Shown piece by piece: positions 55,723-64,000 of a stretch of DNA of 64,000 bases; the stretch's first letter is position 1, and each line of letters opens with the position of its first letter. The notes beneath the pieces were generated by a model, which saw nothing but the letters and a program-made list of their open reading frames with translations, searched no databases and was not told the DNA's origin. This DNA is from Dentipellis sp. KUC8613 (lineage: Eukaryota > Basidiomycota > Agaricomycetes > Russulales > Hericiaceae), in NCBI GenBank assembly GCA_002286715.1, contig NSJX01000009.1, positions 497,966 through 561,965 on the forward strand, written 5' to 3'. The position numbers were made by a program, and so were the translations under genes.

Positions 55723-56646
55723 ATGAAGTTCATATTTACCTCGCTCATCGTCGCTGCGGTTCGTCCTTAGTCTCGCATCCCTAATCGAATTATTACTCAC
55801 CCCAACCTTGCGCACGTAGATTACAAGCATGGTCGCACTCGCCAGCCCGGCTCAGGTTGCCCTCCCAGGCGATAACCACGTCGAGCTCAGCGAAGGCTAC
55901 AACGCCCCGGACGTGGTCGACACCTTTGCGCAGCCATCCCTGCCCGTCGCGATGCAGAGCGTGGGCGCGTGGAAGGCTATCGAGGGTTATTAGTGCGTTG
56001 CTCGCTCTCCCATGCAGAGGTTGTGTGCTGACCGAGATCGCTTCGAACAGCAACCAGCTGGCCGACTACCTCTCCGCCGCAGAGGCGAAATGCGACAAAG
56101 ACAAGGACAGCGAAGAAGATGATCGCACTGACGACGATCCCCAAGGACAGGCCGTACGTCTCCGCACCTCCTCCGCGCAGCAGACTGCTCCTCACCTCGT
56201 ATCTGTCGTGCGTAGGTCCAACTGATCACCTTGCACAACACTGGCGGGTACACCGCGTACGTCCGCATCGTGTACAGGGGTATCACGAGCGACCGCCTCG
56301 GGCCATCCTATCCTACCCGGAAGGAGCACACGATTGACCTCTCGCAGTTCCAGCTGCTCAAGGAGGGCGAGACCGTGAGTTGCTTTCCTTTCTTTCTCCA
56401 TCCCCTACAGTAGCCGCTTTCCCCTTCCCTTTCCCTTCTCCTTCCCTTGAATCCAATGATATAGCTTTCTGACGATGCTGACAATGTACGCAGTTCCAGG
56501 TCAAGGTCGACGTCGTGTCTGGCAAGGACGTGACTGCGACTACGGTGCTCACGTACGGTACGGAGGACAAGAACAGCAACGCGAAGTTCCATAGCGGAGG
56601 GGGCACGCAGACCGCGTGGGTCGCGTTCGATGGGTACTCTGGGTGA
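55723..56646 (+). CDS. Secreted WSC-family paralogue that has lost the WSC core (copy 2)
   Basis: The five exons are 55723-55758, 55820-55992, 56051-56153, 56216-56374 and 56494-56646, giving 207 aa. The signal peptide (MKFIFTSLIVAAITSMVALA) and the entry to the WSC domain (MQSVGAWKAIEGY) match copy 1. The two exons that encode the Cys-rich WSC core are replaced by one short acidic exon (AAEAKCDKDKDSEEDDRTDD). The C-terminal domain is intact and well conserved: LITLHNTGGYTAYVRIVYRG, LLKEGETFQVKVDVVSGKD, LTYGTED and FDGYSG. The final Cys and the Cys of the CTAD motif are both gone, as if a disulphide was lost as a pair. All phases agree and there are no stops, so I read it as a functional diverged gene. 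The acceptor of intron 2 is the least certain junction. Confidence 0.78.
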
Positions 56647-56966
56647 ATACCGAACGATGAACAATGAGTGTCCGAGCTCGGGGGCAGGATCCTGCGCTGG
56701 TATCCTGACTGTGGGGTTCTTCGGTGGTGTTGGATGAATTGTGGCATCTTCTTTCAATTAGGGACATAGGAATAATTCACTCCTGTACCGAGGAGTCCTT
56801 TCTCTGCCTTATGATGTTTATATCTTTACCATCTGCCCTGGCATACTTTTTGCTTTCTGAAGGTGTCGATTATCGTGTATGCCTTACCATTTTATGGGTG
56901 ATGAACCGAGATCTTTCGGATGGCTACTGACATGTTGTGCCAACCTTAGAGCGCGAAGTGTACATG

Positions 56967-57048
56967 TCGGATATGGTGTAATGGCTAACATTACCGCCTC
57001 TCACTTAGAGAGCCCGCGGTAGCTCGGGGTTCGATTCCCCGTATCCGA
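56967..57048 (+). tRNA. tRNA-Glu (CTC) with short intron
   Basis: The acceptor stem TCGGATA pairs with TATCCGA. The D arm is GGTGTAATGGCTAACAT. The anticodon stem ACCGC/GCGGT surrounds the loop CTCTCA, an insert of about 11 nt, and C. The T arm is CGGGG-TTCGATT-CCCCG. Anticodon CTC with U33 reads GAG. The intron lies one base 3' of the anticodon, the canonical eukaryotic place. The 3' CCA is not encoded, as expected. Confidence 0.93.
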
Positions 57049-58260
57049 ACTCAAGAGTATGGATGAGTTCTTTGATGTTTTAACTCTTCTAAAAATTTTT
57101 ATAGCTCAGTACAGCAAGCACACTCTGTCTACATCAGTATAAGTACTTACATCTTGTGTGCAGGTTTTTGACGCACTGTTATGGCAGGCCGTCTGTAGCA
57201 TCCAATTCTCCAGTTCCATTTTCTTATTGCGCTGGTCCTGTAGTCTATACATATGCAAGCTGACGCTTCCACACAGTAAATGAAACAGAGCTTTCACAGA
57301 CCATCTTCATTCGATTTCGCGACGTCGACTCTGAGAACAGGAAATATATACAACTAAACTACTGCAGATGAGCGCATGTCGGAACCACCGACCCGCCCGC
57401 GCCCACATCCACTGGCCCTATGACAGGTCAGCAACTGCAGAAACCACCGGGCGCGGGCATAAGGTGCTAAGACGTTCCGCTTGATCGGGGCATGGCTTGA
57501 CACTCGAACGGCCGCGTGGGATAAGCAGCTGTGAGCAACACTGGGGAAAGTAAAGCCATGTCGCCGCACGAAGGAGAGGAAGACGCACGACGCGTCTTTT
57601 TATGCGTTGGAGGGCGTGGGAACATTGAGCCTGTTTGATTGGCGGGAGAGGGGCGCGCTTTCATCGACGTCGACGGTGGATGGTCGGCGACGATGAGGAC
57701 GATGGCGCAGTACAGCGCAGAGGCCGATCATCGCGTGTGTCGGTGAGAAGGAGTTGGTAGAGCTTGGTCTACGACTTGGTGATGGTTTCGGTGCGTGGTT
57801 ATATTTATATATTTCAATGACATTACGAACTCACTTCATTCGAGATCTATAGGACTTTGCAGCGTTCTGAACAACCGATTTACTATGACATCCCTTACCA
57901 GCAATGGTATACAGTATCTTTGTCGACTTGATTGAGTAACTCCAGAAGCGGCGGTTTTATCGCAGCTACGAACGCACTGCGGATGCGGCGCAGAACAGCA
58001 TCTCCGCCATGCGTCCCAACTAGGGTCGCCCGTCGCGCCCTAGTCTTCATTGCCAGGTCTACCAAGAAGACAGACGATCCTCGCTGAGGGAGCGTCTGCC
58101 CCGCCGGGCAACTGCTTAGCAGGAACAGCCGAGGGATCTTCGTCATGTACTAAGCTAGCGCTGGTAACACCTGATCATGCGAACATGAAGCCACACCATC
58201 CGCAGGCTCACCCGCGCCCGATCGGTGCGTCTCCTTATAATCCTCTTCGCGCCCAATGCC
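57049..58260. other. Intergenic, no gene seen
   Basis: A minus-strand frame at 57,895-58,146 was considered and not accepted. Otherwise nothing is supported. Confidence 0.5.
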
Positions 58261-58285
58261 NNNNNNNNNNNNNNNNNNNNNNNNN
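58261..58285. other. Assembly gap (25 N)
   Basis: A run of N lies 74 bp before the start of the ligase gene. Part of its promoter or leader is unknown. Confidence 0.99.
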
Positions 58286-58358
58286 CCCCCTCCGCTCCGA
58301 TCGCCCTAGATACACATAAATCCCAGCTACCCCCGTCCCAGCAGCACGAACCGAAACA

Positions 58359-60759
58359 ATGCGCACCTATCCCTCGCTCTACCCACCAACGACCCCGCCC
58401 ATAACCAGCGTCTTCACGCACCTTCTCAGCAGCACCTTCTCTGCGCACCCGCCCTCGTCGCCCGCCTTCACCGACGCGGCCTCCGGCACGACGCTCACGC
58501 GCGCCGCCCTGCGCGGGCGCGCGCTCCAGTTCGCCCATGGTCTACGACACGACACCCGCCTGCGCTTCGCACGCGGGGACACGGTGCTCGTGCTCAGCCC
58601 GAACAGCCTCGCGTGGCCCATCGCGCTATTCGGGCTCATCGCGGCCGGTGCGGTCGTGTCGACTGCGAACCCGGCGTACACGCCCGCGGAGCTCGCGTAC
58701 CAGTACCGGGACAGCCGTGCGTATCTGGTGTTTGTGCACCCTGAGCTCGTCAGCGCGGTTTTGCAGATGTTCAAGATTGTAGGTGTGGAGGAAGGTGAGG
58801 CTCGTAAAAGGGTGGTCGTGATGCGATATGAGGGGGTAGACAGGGTAGAGAGAATTGGGTTTGTGGGGATGGAGGAGTTGCTGGGACGGGGTGAGGCGCG
58901 GGAGGAGGAGAGGTTCGACGGGGAGGGCCCGGTTGGGGCGAATGAGACGGTGTTCTTGTGCTACTCAAGTGGGACGACGGGCAAACCTAAAGGTGTCATG
59001 GTGCGGGCTCCTTATCTTTCTCCTTGTGAACGATACATCTGAGCATCAACGTATCAAGCTAACGCACAAGAACATCGTCTACCTGAACTCGATGCTCTTC
59101 TACGGTATCTCCAAACTGGATCCGCAGAAGGACGTTCTCATTGCCGTCTTGCCTTTCTACCACGCTTATGGTCCGCCTTTGCTGTCACGCCTTCTTTTCG
59201 GCCTCGGAGAACTAATGCATATTACGCAGGTCTCCTGAATCTGGTGCAATACCCCCTGCTCGCAGGCACGCAGGCCATCGTCATGCCGCGCTGGGACACG
59301 GCACTCTTCTGCCAATACGTCGCGCGTTATCGCATCTCCGTCGCACTCGTTGTGCCCCCGATGCTGCTCGCGCTCGTACATCACCCTGGTACGTGCCCCT
59401 AGCGCCCTGACATAACTGTACGTCGTCTTTGATGTTGATACTTCGTAGCAACGCAGCAGTACGACATGACCTCGCTCAATTACATCTCGTGCGGCGCGGC
59501 GCCGGCAGGCAAACAGCTCACCGACGCCGCAGCCGCTAAGCTTGCGTCCGTGGGCGCGAACGTGCTCGTCACGCAAGGTGCGTCCTCTCTTCCTCCCTTC
59601 TTACCTTTCACCAACGCGCGCTGATACACCCACACCTCACCTGCACATGAACAGCCTTCGGCATGACCGAGATGTCCCCGCACACGCACCAGCTGCGCCG
59701 CGAGGACGCCCTGCGCAAGCCCGGATCCATCGGCGTGCTCCTTCCCAACCTCACTGCGCGCCTCGTGCTGCCCTCGTCGGACGCGCAGGAGCAGGATGCG
59801 GACGCGCCGGAGTGGGACGATGGGGAGGAGCCGTTGGGCGGGCCCGGCGTGCGGATGAGTGGGCGGGGTGAGTTGTGGATCAAGGGCCCGACGCTGATGA
59901 AGGTGCGCTTTCTTGTTCCTCTCGGGCTGCTGCCTGCCTTCTTGTATGTTTGGGCCAATGGGATGATGCTGATAGTCGTGTGTCGTAGGGATATCTGAAC
60001 AATGCGGAGGCGACGCGGAATTCGGTGACCACCGACGGGTGGTATAAGTCGGGGGACATCATGGTGCGCGACGAGGAGGGATACTGGTACGCGGTCGACC
60101 GGCAGAAGGAGCTCATCAAGTACAAGGTACGCTCCTCCTTCTCTTCTCCCGCCTCGTTACCCCACTGAACTGTTTCAGGGATTCCAAGGTGCGCATGACA
60201 CCGGCGCACAAATGCTGATGCTGACAGCTTGCAATTGTGGTGACAGTGGCGCCCGCCGAGCTGGAAGCGCTCCTCCTCACGCACCCTAAGGTAGTCGATG
60301 TGGCCGTGATCGGCATCGATGCGCCTGCGCTCGCGACTGAGCTCCCCCGGTGTGCTTGCCCTCTGCACCTCTCCCAGGGCGTATCCGCTTACTGAGTGTG
60401 ACTGTCACCACGCAGTGCGTATATCGTCCCGTCTGAACCACAAGCATCGGCGGCGGCGTTCGAGAAGGAGATCCAGGACTGGTTCGCACAGCGCGTGGCG
60501 CAGTATAAGCGACTGCGTGGGGGTGCGTTTTTCCTGCCTTCATCCTGTACCTTCCTCTCATAATTTCTGGTGCTTCACTCTTCGGGTAGGCGTCGCTATT
60601 GTTGACTCGATACCGAAAAGGTATGTGTTCGCGTTTAGACTCCTCAGTTTGATCATACTGAGTCAAGCCTTCAGCCCGTCGGGCAAGATCCTGCGACGGC
60701 AGCTGCGCGATCGGGTCAAGGCTGAGCTGGACACTGAGAAAGCGCGAGCGAAGTTGTAG
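58359..60759 (+). CDS. Peroxisomal 4-coumarate-CoA-ligase-like acyl-CoA synthetase
   Basis: The 11 exons are 58359-59000, 59059-59170, 59230-59388, 59449-59577, 59655-59902, 59989-60126, 60179-60188, 60247-60349, 60416-60522, 60590-60620 and 60675-60759, giving 587 aa. It is an adenylate-forming (ANL) enzyme: P-loop YSSGTTGKPKGVM (about 202-214), LTHKNIV, PFYHAYG, SCGAAPAGKQL, FGMTEMSP, GELWIKGPTLMKGYLNN, TDGWYKSGDI, VDRQKELIKYKGFQVAPAELE and the catalytic-lysine motif PSGKILRR. It ends in AKL, a type-1 peroxisomal signal. The family activates aryl or fatty carboxylates to CoA thioesters through an acyl-AMP; the layout is closest to 4-coumarate-CoA-ligase-like proteins, but the substrate cannot be read from sequence. 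Exon 7 is only 10 nt and encodes GFQ inside the A8 motif. Confidence 0.92.
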
Positions 60760-61151
60760 AGGTCGGTCGTGCGTGGATCCATCAAAGTAGAAGAGTACGA
60801 GACCGTAGAATCAGGGCATAAATTCCAATTGGAGACTGATACTACTGCAAGTCGTCCACATAATGTGACATCATGTAATGTGAGCGTCCAAAAGCTGTAC
60901 AATACTCAAGGATGGGGCACTAAGATAGAAAGGATTTCAAGTATGCAGAGGGGTCTATATCATTGCAACAAGCCTGTGTTTGCATTAATTGCGCAAGTTG
61001 GCGAGACACTCTGGTGAAGATGGATCAAGTCTCTGCAGTGTTCAGCTGTACATGTCACATCTGTACAGCCGTACGCGTTCTTTCGTGTTTCTCCCTCTAT
61101 AGAAATTGAAAGGAGGGTCATTTAAAAACTTTCTCTATCCACAATCTCTGT
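60760..61151. other. Intergenic, 3' flank of the ligase gene
   Basis: No gene is seen. Confidence 0.5.
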
Positions 61152-61231
61152 TCGGTTACGGGGAATCGAACCCCGAGCTACCGCGTTCATCAGGTGAAAG
61201 GCGGTGATGTTAGCCGTTACACCATAACCGA
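61152..61231 (-). tRNA. tRNA-Glu (TTC) with short intron
   Basis: On the minus strand the acceptor stem TCGGTTA pairs with TAACCGA. The D arm GGTGTAACGGCTAACAT, anticodon stem ACCGC/GCGGT and T arm CGGGG-TTCGATT-CCCCG match the tRNA at 56,967. The loop is CTTTCA, an insert of about 9 nt, and C, giving anticodon TTC (reads GAA). Confidence 0.93.
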
Positions 61232-62218
61232 CATATTTAAAGCCCTCTCCTAAGCCATATACCCTGTCAAAACCGCTACTTCCAAGTATTGCGGAGAGAA
61301 AAGAATTTCAGAAAAGCCCTATTCACCTATTCACGCGCGCCGGTGATCCTGTGTCACCCACAAACGACACGGGCATTCTTTGACCTTCCATTGGCAAGGC
61401 GCTGTTGTTGCATTCTGGGGTACGTCAATTGGGATCCCGAGCTGCCTCCGCGCTTATAGGCGCATGACACTAGTACTGTCACCCGTGCGTATACATGTCA
61501 CTCAGGCTATCACCATCAATCATGAAGACGATTGAATCCTGACGATGACTTATCGAGGCTACATGCTTGCCCGCAAACCACTTGGAGCCGAACGCTCGAC
61601 AGACCGTTTCTGGGCCCTACTCGACAGAGACAGTCGTAGGTACCTAATGAAACTATATCTCCAGGCTACATATGTTTCATCAACCACAAATCAACCACCC
61701 TACCGCCCACATCAGCTGGTCCCCTGATCCCAGGTCAGTAGGCCCTTAGCCGACTAGAAGAAGGTTGTGTAGAATCCATGCTTCAAGTTTTTGCAACCAA
61801 ATGAAGAAATTCCGGCATATAAACCGCCCACATCTCACCCCATCGACATCAATCGCTGGCACAATCTCTTCTCACATGCATTATAGAGCTATATCGCCCG
61901 GGTCCTCACTATTTGACCGCCCTCGCAATCGCCGCATCCCCTGTTTGACTTGGAGAACCTTACAGGGAGGTGCCCGTGTGCGCATGCCGACGCACTACTA
62001 AATGGACTCCAGTACGTGCCGGTTGATGTCTACACCGGTGCCGACATCGGAAGGACGTGCCTTCAGACAGGTTGCGTTGACCCCGTGGGCCACGCGCGTG
62101 TACGTGCATGTTCCACTGTCAGATTCCGGGGAACCTGGACCCGACATCTGTGTAATGTTCATGCTTGCATTCTCTGTTCCGGGATTCTGGTCTCTGAGGC
62201 CTCTAAAAGATGCGGAAG
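61232..62218. other. Intergenic upstream of WSC gene 3
   Basis: No supported coding frame is present. Confidence 0.5.
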
Positions 62219-62225
62219 TATAAAT
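62219..62225 (+). promoter_or_regulatory. TATA box of WSC gene 3
   Basis: TATAAAT lies 76-82 bp before the ATG at 62301. Confidence 0.7.
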
Positions 62226-62300
62226 TCTCTCAGATTCAACCATTTTTCAGCTGACAGCTCTTCAGTCTTCAGTCTCTAATCTCAGCCAACATTATTCTCA

Positions 62301-63399
62301 ATGAAGCTTTTCATCACCTTCTTCTCGCTCGTGGTGCTTGGTATCGTATGTTCAAATTGCTTAATATTTTTCTCGATCTCATTCGTCATGACTTTGCAGA
62401 CCGTGGTTACCGCTGCCTGCGCTGGTGACCCCGCCCTCGCGACGCGTCAGGTCAACGCCTCCGAACCCGTTGAGGTGCAGAGCGTGGGCGACTGGAAGGC
62501 GCTCGGGTGCTACAAGTGCGTCGTTCCATCGTGGCTGGAGTAATGAGATGCTAACGACGATGACTGAGGACAGTGATTCGTTGACTGACCATACACTGGG
62601 TGCCCAACTCAACGTCACCAACACGACGGTCGAGGCATGCACCGGCGCGTGCTACAATGCTGGGTTCACGCTCGCAGGGCTTGAATCTGGGTCAGGCTGC
62701 TGTATGTTGTTCTCATTTCCCCTACTCCATTTTTCGGGGGTGCGATCACTTGACTGACGTCTTGATAGTTTGCAACAATGAATTTACTAATTCTGCAGCG
62801 CCCGTCGCTTTGGGCAACTGCAACATCTCATGTGGTGGGAATGTGACCGAGCTCTGCGGCGGCCCGTCCTTCCTGAATGTGTACAACTACACCGGCAACT
62901 TCTCTGCCGTCTCGCCACCCGTGCGTGCTCCCAGTGTTATCCCTCCATCAGACGCGTACCCAGATTGGCTTTCTGGAACAGGTCGCACAGCTCGAGCTGC
63001 ACAATACTGGCGCATACAACGCGGACCTCCGCATCGTTTACAACGGAACCACGAGCAATCCGCTCTGTGGGCCTGTCTCCAGTAGTTCTTCTTGCACGGT
63101 GAACCTCACCAAAACCCACTTGCTCACCGAAGGCGAAGAGGTACGTTCTCGGCGCTCTCTTTCGTTTCGTCATTTTCGAGCTGCAATTCGGGTTTTGGGC
63201 TATTGTTGACACATGGTGCATGGTGCAGTTCAGGGTCAAGGTGGACATGAACGCAGGCAAGAATACGACCTTGAACACGGTCCTCACGTACAGCTCGACG
63301 GTGCCGGATTGCACAGCTGATTTAAATAGCAGTGGTACGGTCCAGAATCCTTGGGTCGCCTTTGGTGGGTTCAGCGGGTGCTCCAATAACTCGGAGTAG
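62301..63399 (+). CDS. Secreted WSC-domain protein with novel C-terminal domain (copy 3)
   Basis: The six exons are 62301-62345, 62400-62515, 62574-62701, 62769-62920, 62982-63140 and 63229-63399, giving 256 aa. The signal peptide is MKLFITFFSLVVLGITVVTAA. The WSC domain begins VGDWKALGCYNDS and continues through CTGACYNAGFTLAGLESGSG, CFCNN and CNISCGGNVTELCGG to YNYTGN. Several N-x-S/T sites suggest heavy N-glycosylation, more than in copy 1. The C-terminal domain is VAQLELHNTGAYNADLRIVY ... LTEGEEFRVKVDMNAGKN ... LTYSSTVPDCTADLNSSG ... FGGFSGC, with a six-residue tail after the last Cys. Exons 3 and 5 have the same lengths as in copy 1 (128 and 159 nt). It is expected at the cell wall or outside the cell. 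Confidence 0.9.
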
Positions 63400-63471
63400 A
63401 TGGCTGCATGTACGATTTCTGGATCTTAGTTTGTGAATACCGTTCTGCTCGGTTGTATATTTTACTTTTGA

Positions 63472-63477
63472 AATAAA
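63472..63477 (+). terminator. Poly(A) signal AATAAA after WSC gene 3
   Basis: AATAAA lies 73 bp after the stop codon, followed by the ATTATGATTTA stretch also found downstream of copy 1. Confidence 0.55.
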
Positions 63478-63485
63478 ATTATGAT

Positions 63486-63698
63486 TTAAAGTTGTCTGTT
63501 CGTTCGCCGCATTAGATCCTTGAACTCTCCGTCGTGGGCTTGGGCGAAGGTTGGCAGCTCCTGTCGGTGCGCCGCGGGCTCTGACGCTGCGGCAATCACC
63601 GGGTGTGCTTCCTGCCGAACTTTCAAATGACCGTCTTGTGTGGTACGAGGCATTCTTATCCTGCGCCCTATGATCTGAGAGGGTTGAGGTAATTCCAT
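63486..63698 (-). CDS. Small conserved frame downstream of WSC copy 4
   Basis: This 70-codon frame ends FAQAHDGEFKDLMRRTNRQL. Its core, LKVRQEAHPVIAAASEPAAH, recurs in a degenerate copy at 54,590-54,866, so it has been conserved as protein more than as flanking DNA. The true 5' end is uncertain; an upstream exon may begin at the ATG near 63,774. No family is recognised. It follows the partial WSC gene at 63,918 in the same orientation, as the degenerate copy follows WSC gene 1. Confidence 0.45.
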   Translation of the reverse strand: MELPQPSQIIGRRIRMPRTTQDGHLKVRQEAHPVIAAASEPAAHRQELPTFAQAHDGEFKDLMRRTNRQL

Positions 63699-63917
63699 CT
63701 GTAGCCAATGAATTGCTGAGTACGATAGTCAAATCGCCACCATCATGCGAGCTGTCGAAGATGTCCAAGGCCACTTACGAAACACAGCGAAGGAAACACC
63801 CATAAATCATAATTGTATTCCCGAAATAAACCATACAACAGATGAAGAAAGGTCAAGAGATACCGAAAATCGACTCAAGACAGTGCATACGCGGCTGCCT
63901 AGTCCCACTCCCACTCA

Positions 63918-64000
63918 TCAGTCACAATCGCTAAATGCATCAAAAGCGATCCAAGCATTTTGGACACCACCTCCGCTGTTGAAGTCAGCCGTGCAGTCCT
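63918..64000 (-). CDS. WSC-family paralogue, last exon only (copy 4, cut by window edge)
   Basis: On the minus strand the final exon reads DCTADFNSGGGVQNAWIAF then DAFSDCD and a stop. It aligns directly with the ends of copies 1-3 (DCTADFHSGGG ... FDGYSGC). The gene runs off the right edge, so whether it carries a WSC domain is unknown. It is convergent with copy 3. Confidence 0.8.
   Translation of the reverse strand, partial: DCTADFNSGGGVQNAWIAFDAFSDCD

Noticed and set aside
57895..58146. Minus-strand frame of 83 codons near the assembly gap
   Set aside because: Begins hydrophobic but has no signal-peptide cleavage context, no domain and no partner exon.

Overview
The window looks like chromosomal DNA of a filamentous basidiomycete, probably an Agaricomycete and possibly a polypore-type wood decayer. 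The grounds are many short introns (about 50-100 bp, GTRNGY...YAG), GC-rich coding exons, a fungal Nab2, a Pho80/Pcl-type cyclin, WSC and barwin-like secreted proteins, and tRNA genes with short introns. No rRNA, organelle or bacterial-type feature is visible. All spliced models were built by hand from splice sites, phase continuity and protein sense. Every complete model closes in phase from ATG to stop.

Layout. (1) 1-about 5,950: a decaying non-LTR (LINE) retrotransposon on the minus strand, with an open endonuclease domain cut by the window edge and an ORF1 broken across three frames. (2) 5,950-21,670: a gene-poor, GC-rich tract full of microsatellites and short slippage repeats, holding one gene, a Pho80/Pcl-like cyclin. 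(3) 21,673-28,219: a 15-exon mitochondrial-type P-loop ATPase, a MITE-like element, and the poly(A)-RNA-binding protein Nab2. (4) 29,332-35,256: a SAP-like nuclear protein (paralogue A), the first copy of a segmental duplication carrying a GNAT pseudogene, and a small helical protein. (5) 35,257-44,979: mostly noncoding, with the second copy of the duplication, the three-exon GNAT gene and a second MITE-like element. (6) 44,980-51,812: SAP-like paralogues B (+) and C (-) flanking a secreted RlpA/barwin-like protein. (7) 53,347-64,000: four related secreted genes, two with an intact WSC domain, one that has lost it and one cut by the right edge. All share an unassigned C-terminal domain. Interleaved are two tRNA-Glu genes and a peroxisomal acyl-CoA-ligase-like enzyme.

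How the genes relate. Two local families dominate the right half. One is three nuclear-looking SAP-like proteins sharing intron positions and a KRVRF/V motif. The other is the WSC/C-terminal-domain cluster, each complete member with a TATAAAT box 82-95 bp before its ATG. The remaining genes (cyclin, Nab2, P-loop ATPase, ligase) look like ordinary conserved housekeeping or metabolic genes. There is no sign of a biosynthetic cluster or defence island. The strongest candidate for something undescribed is the WSC-plus-novel-domain family.
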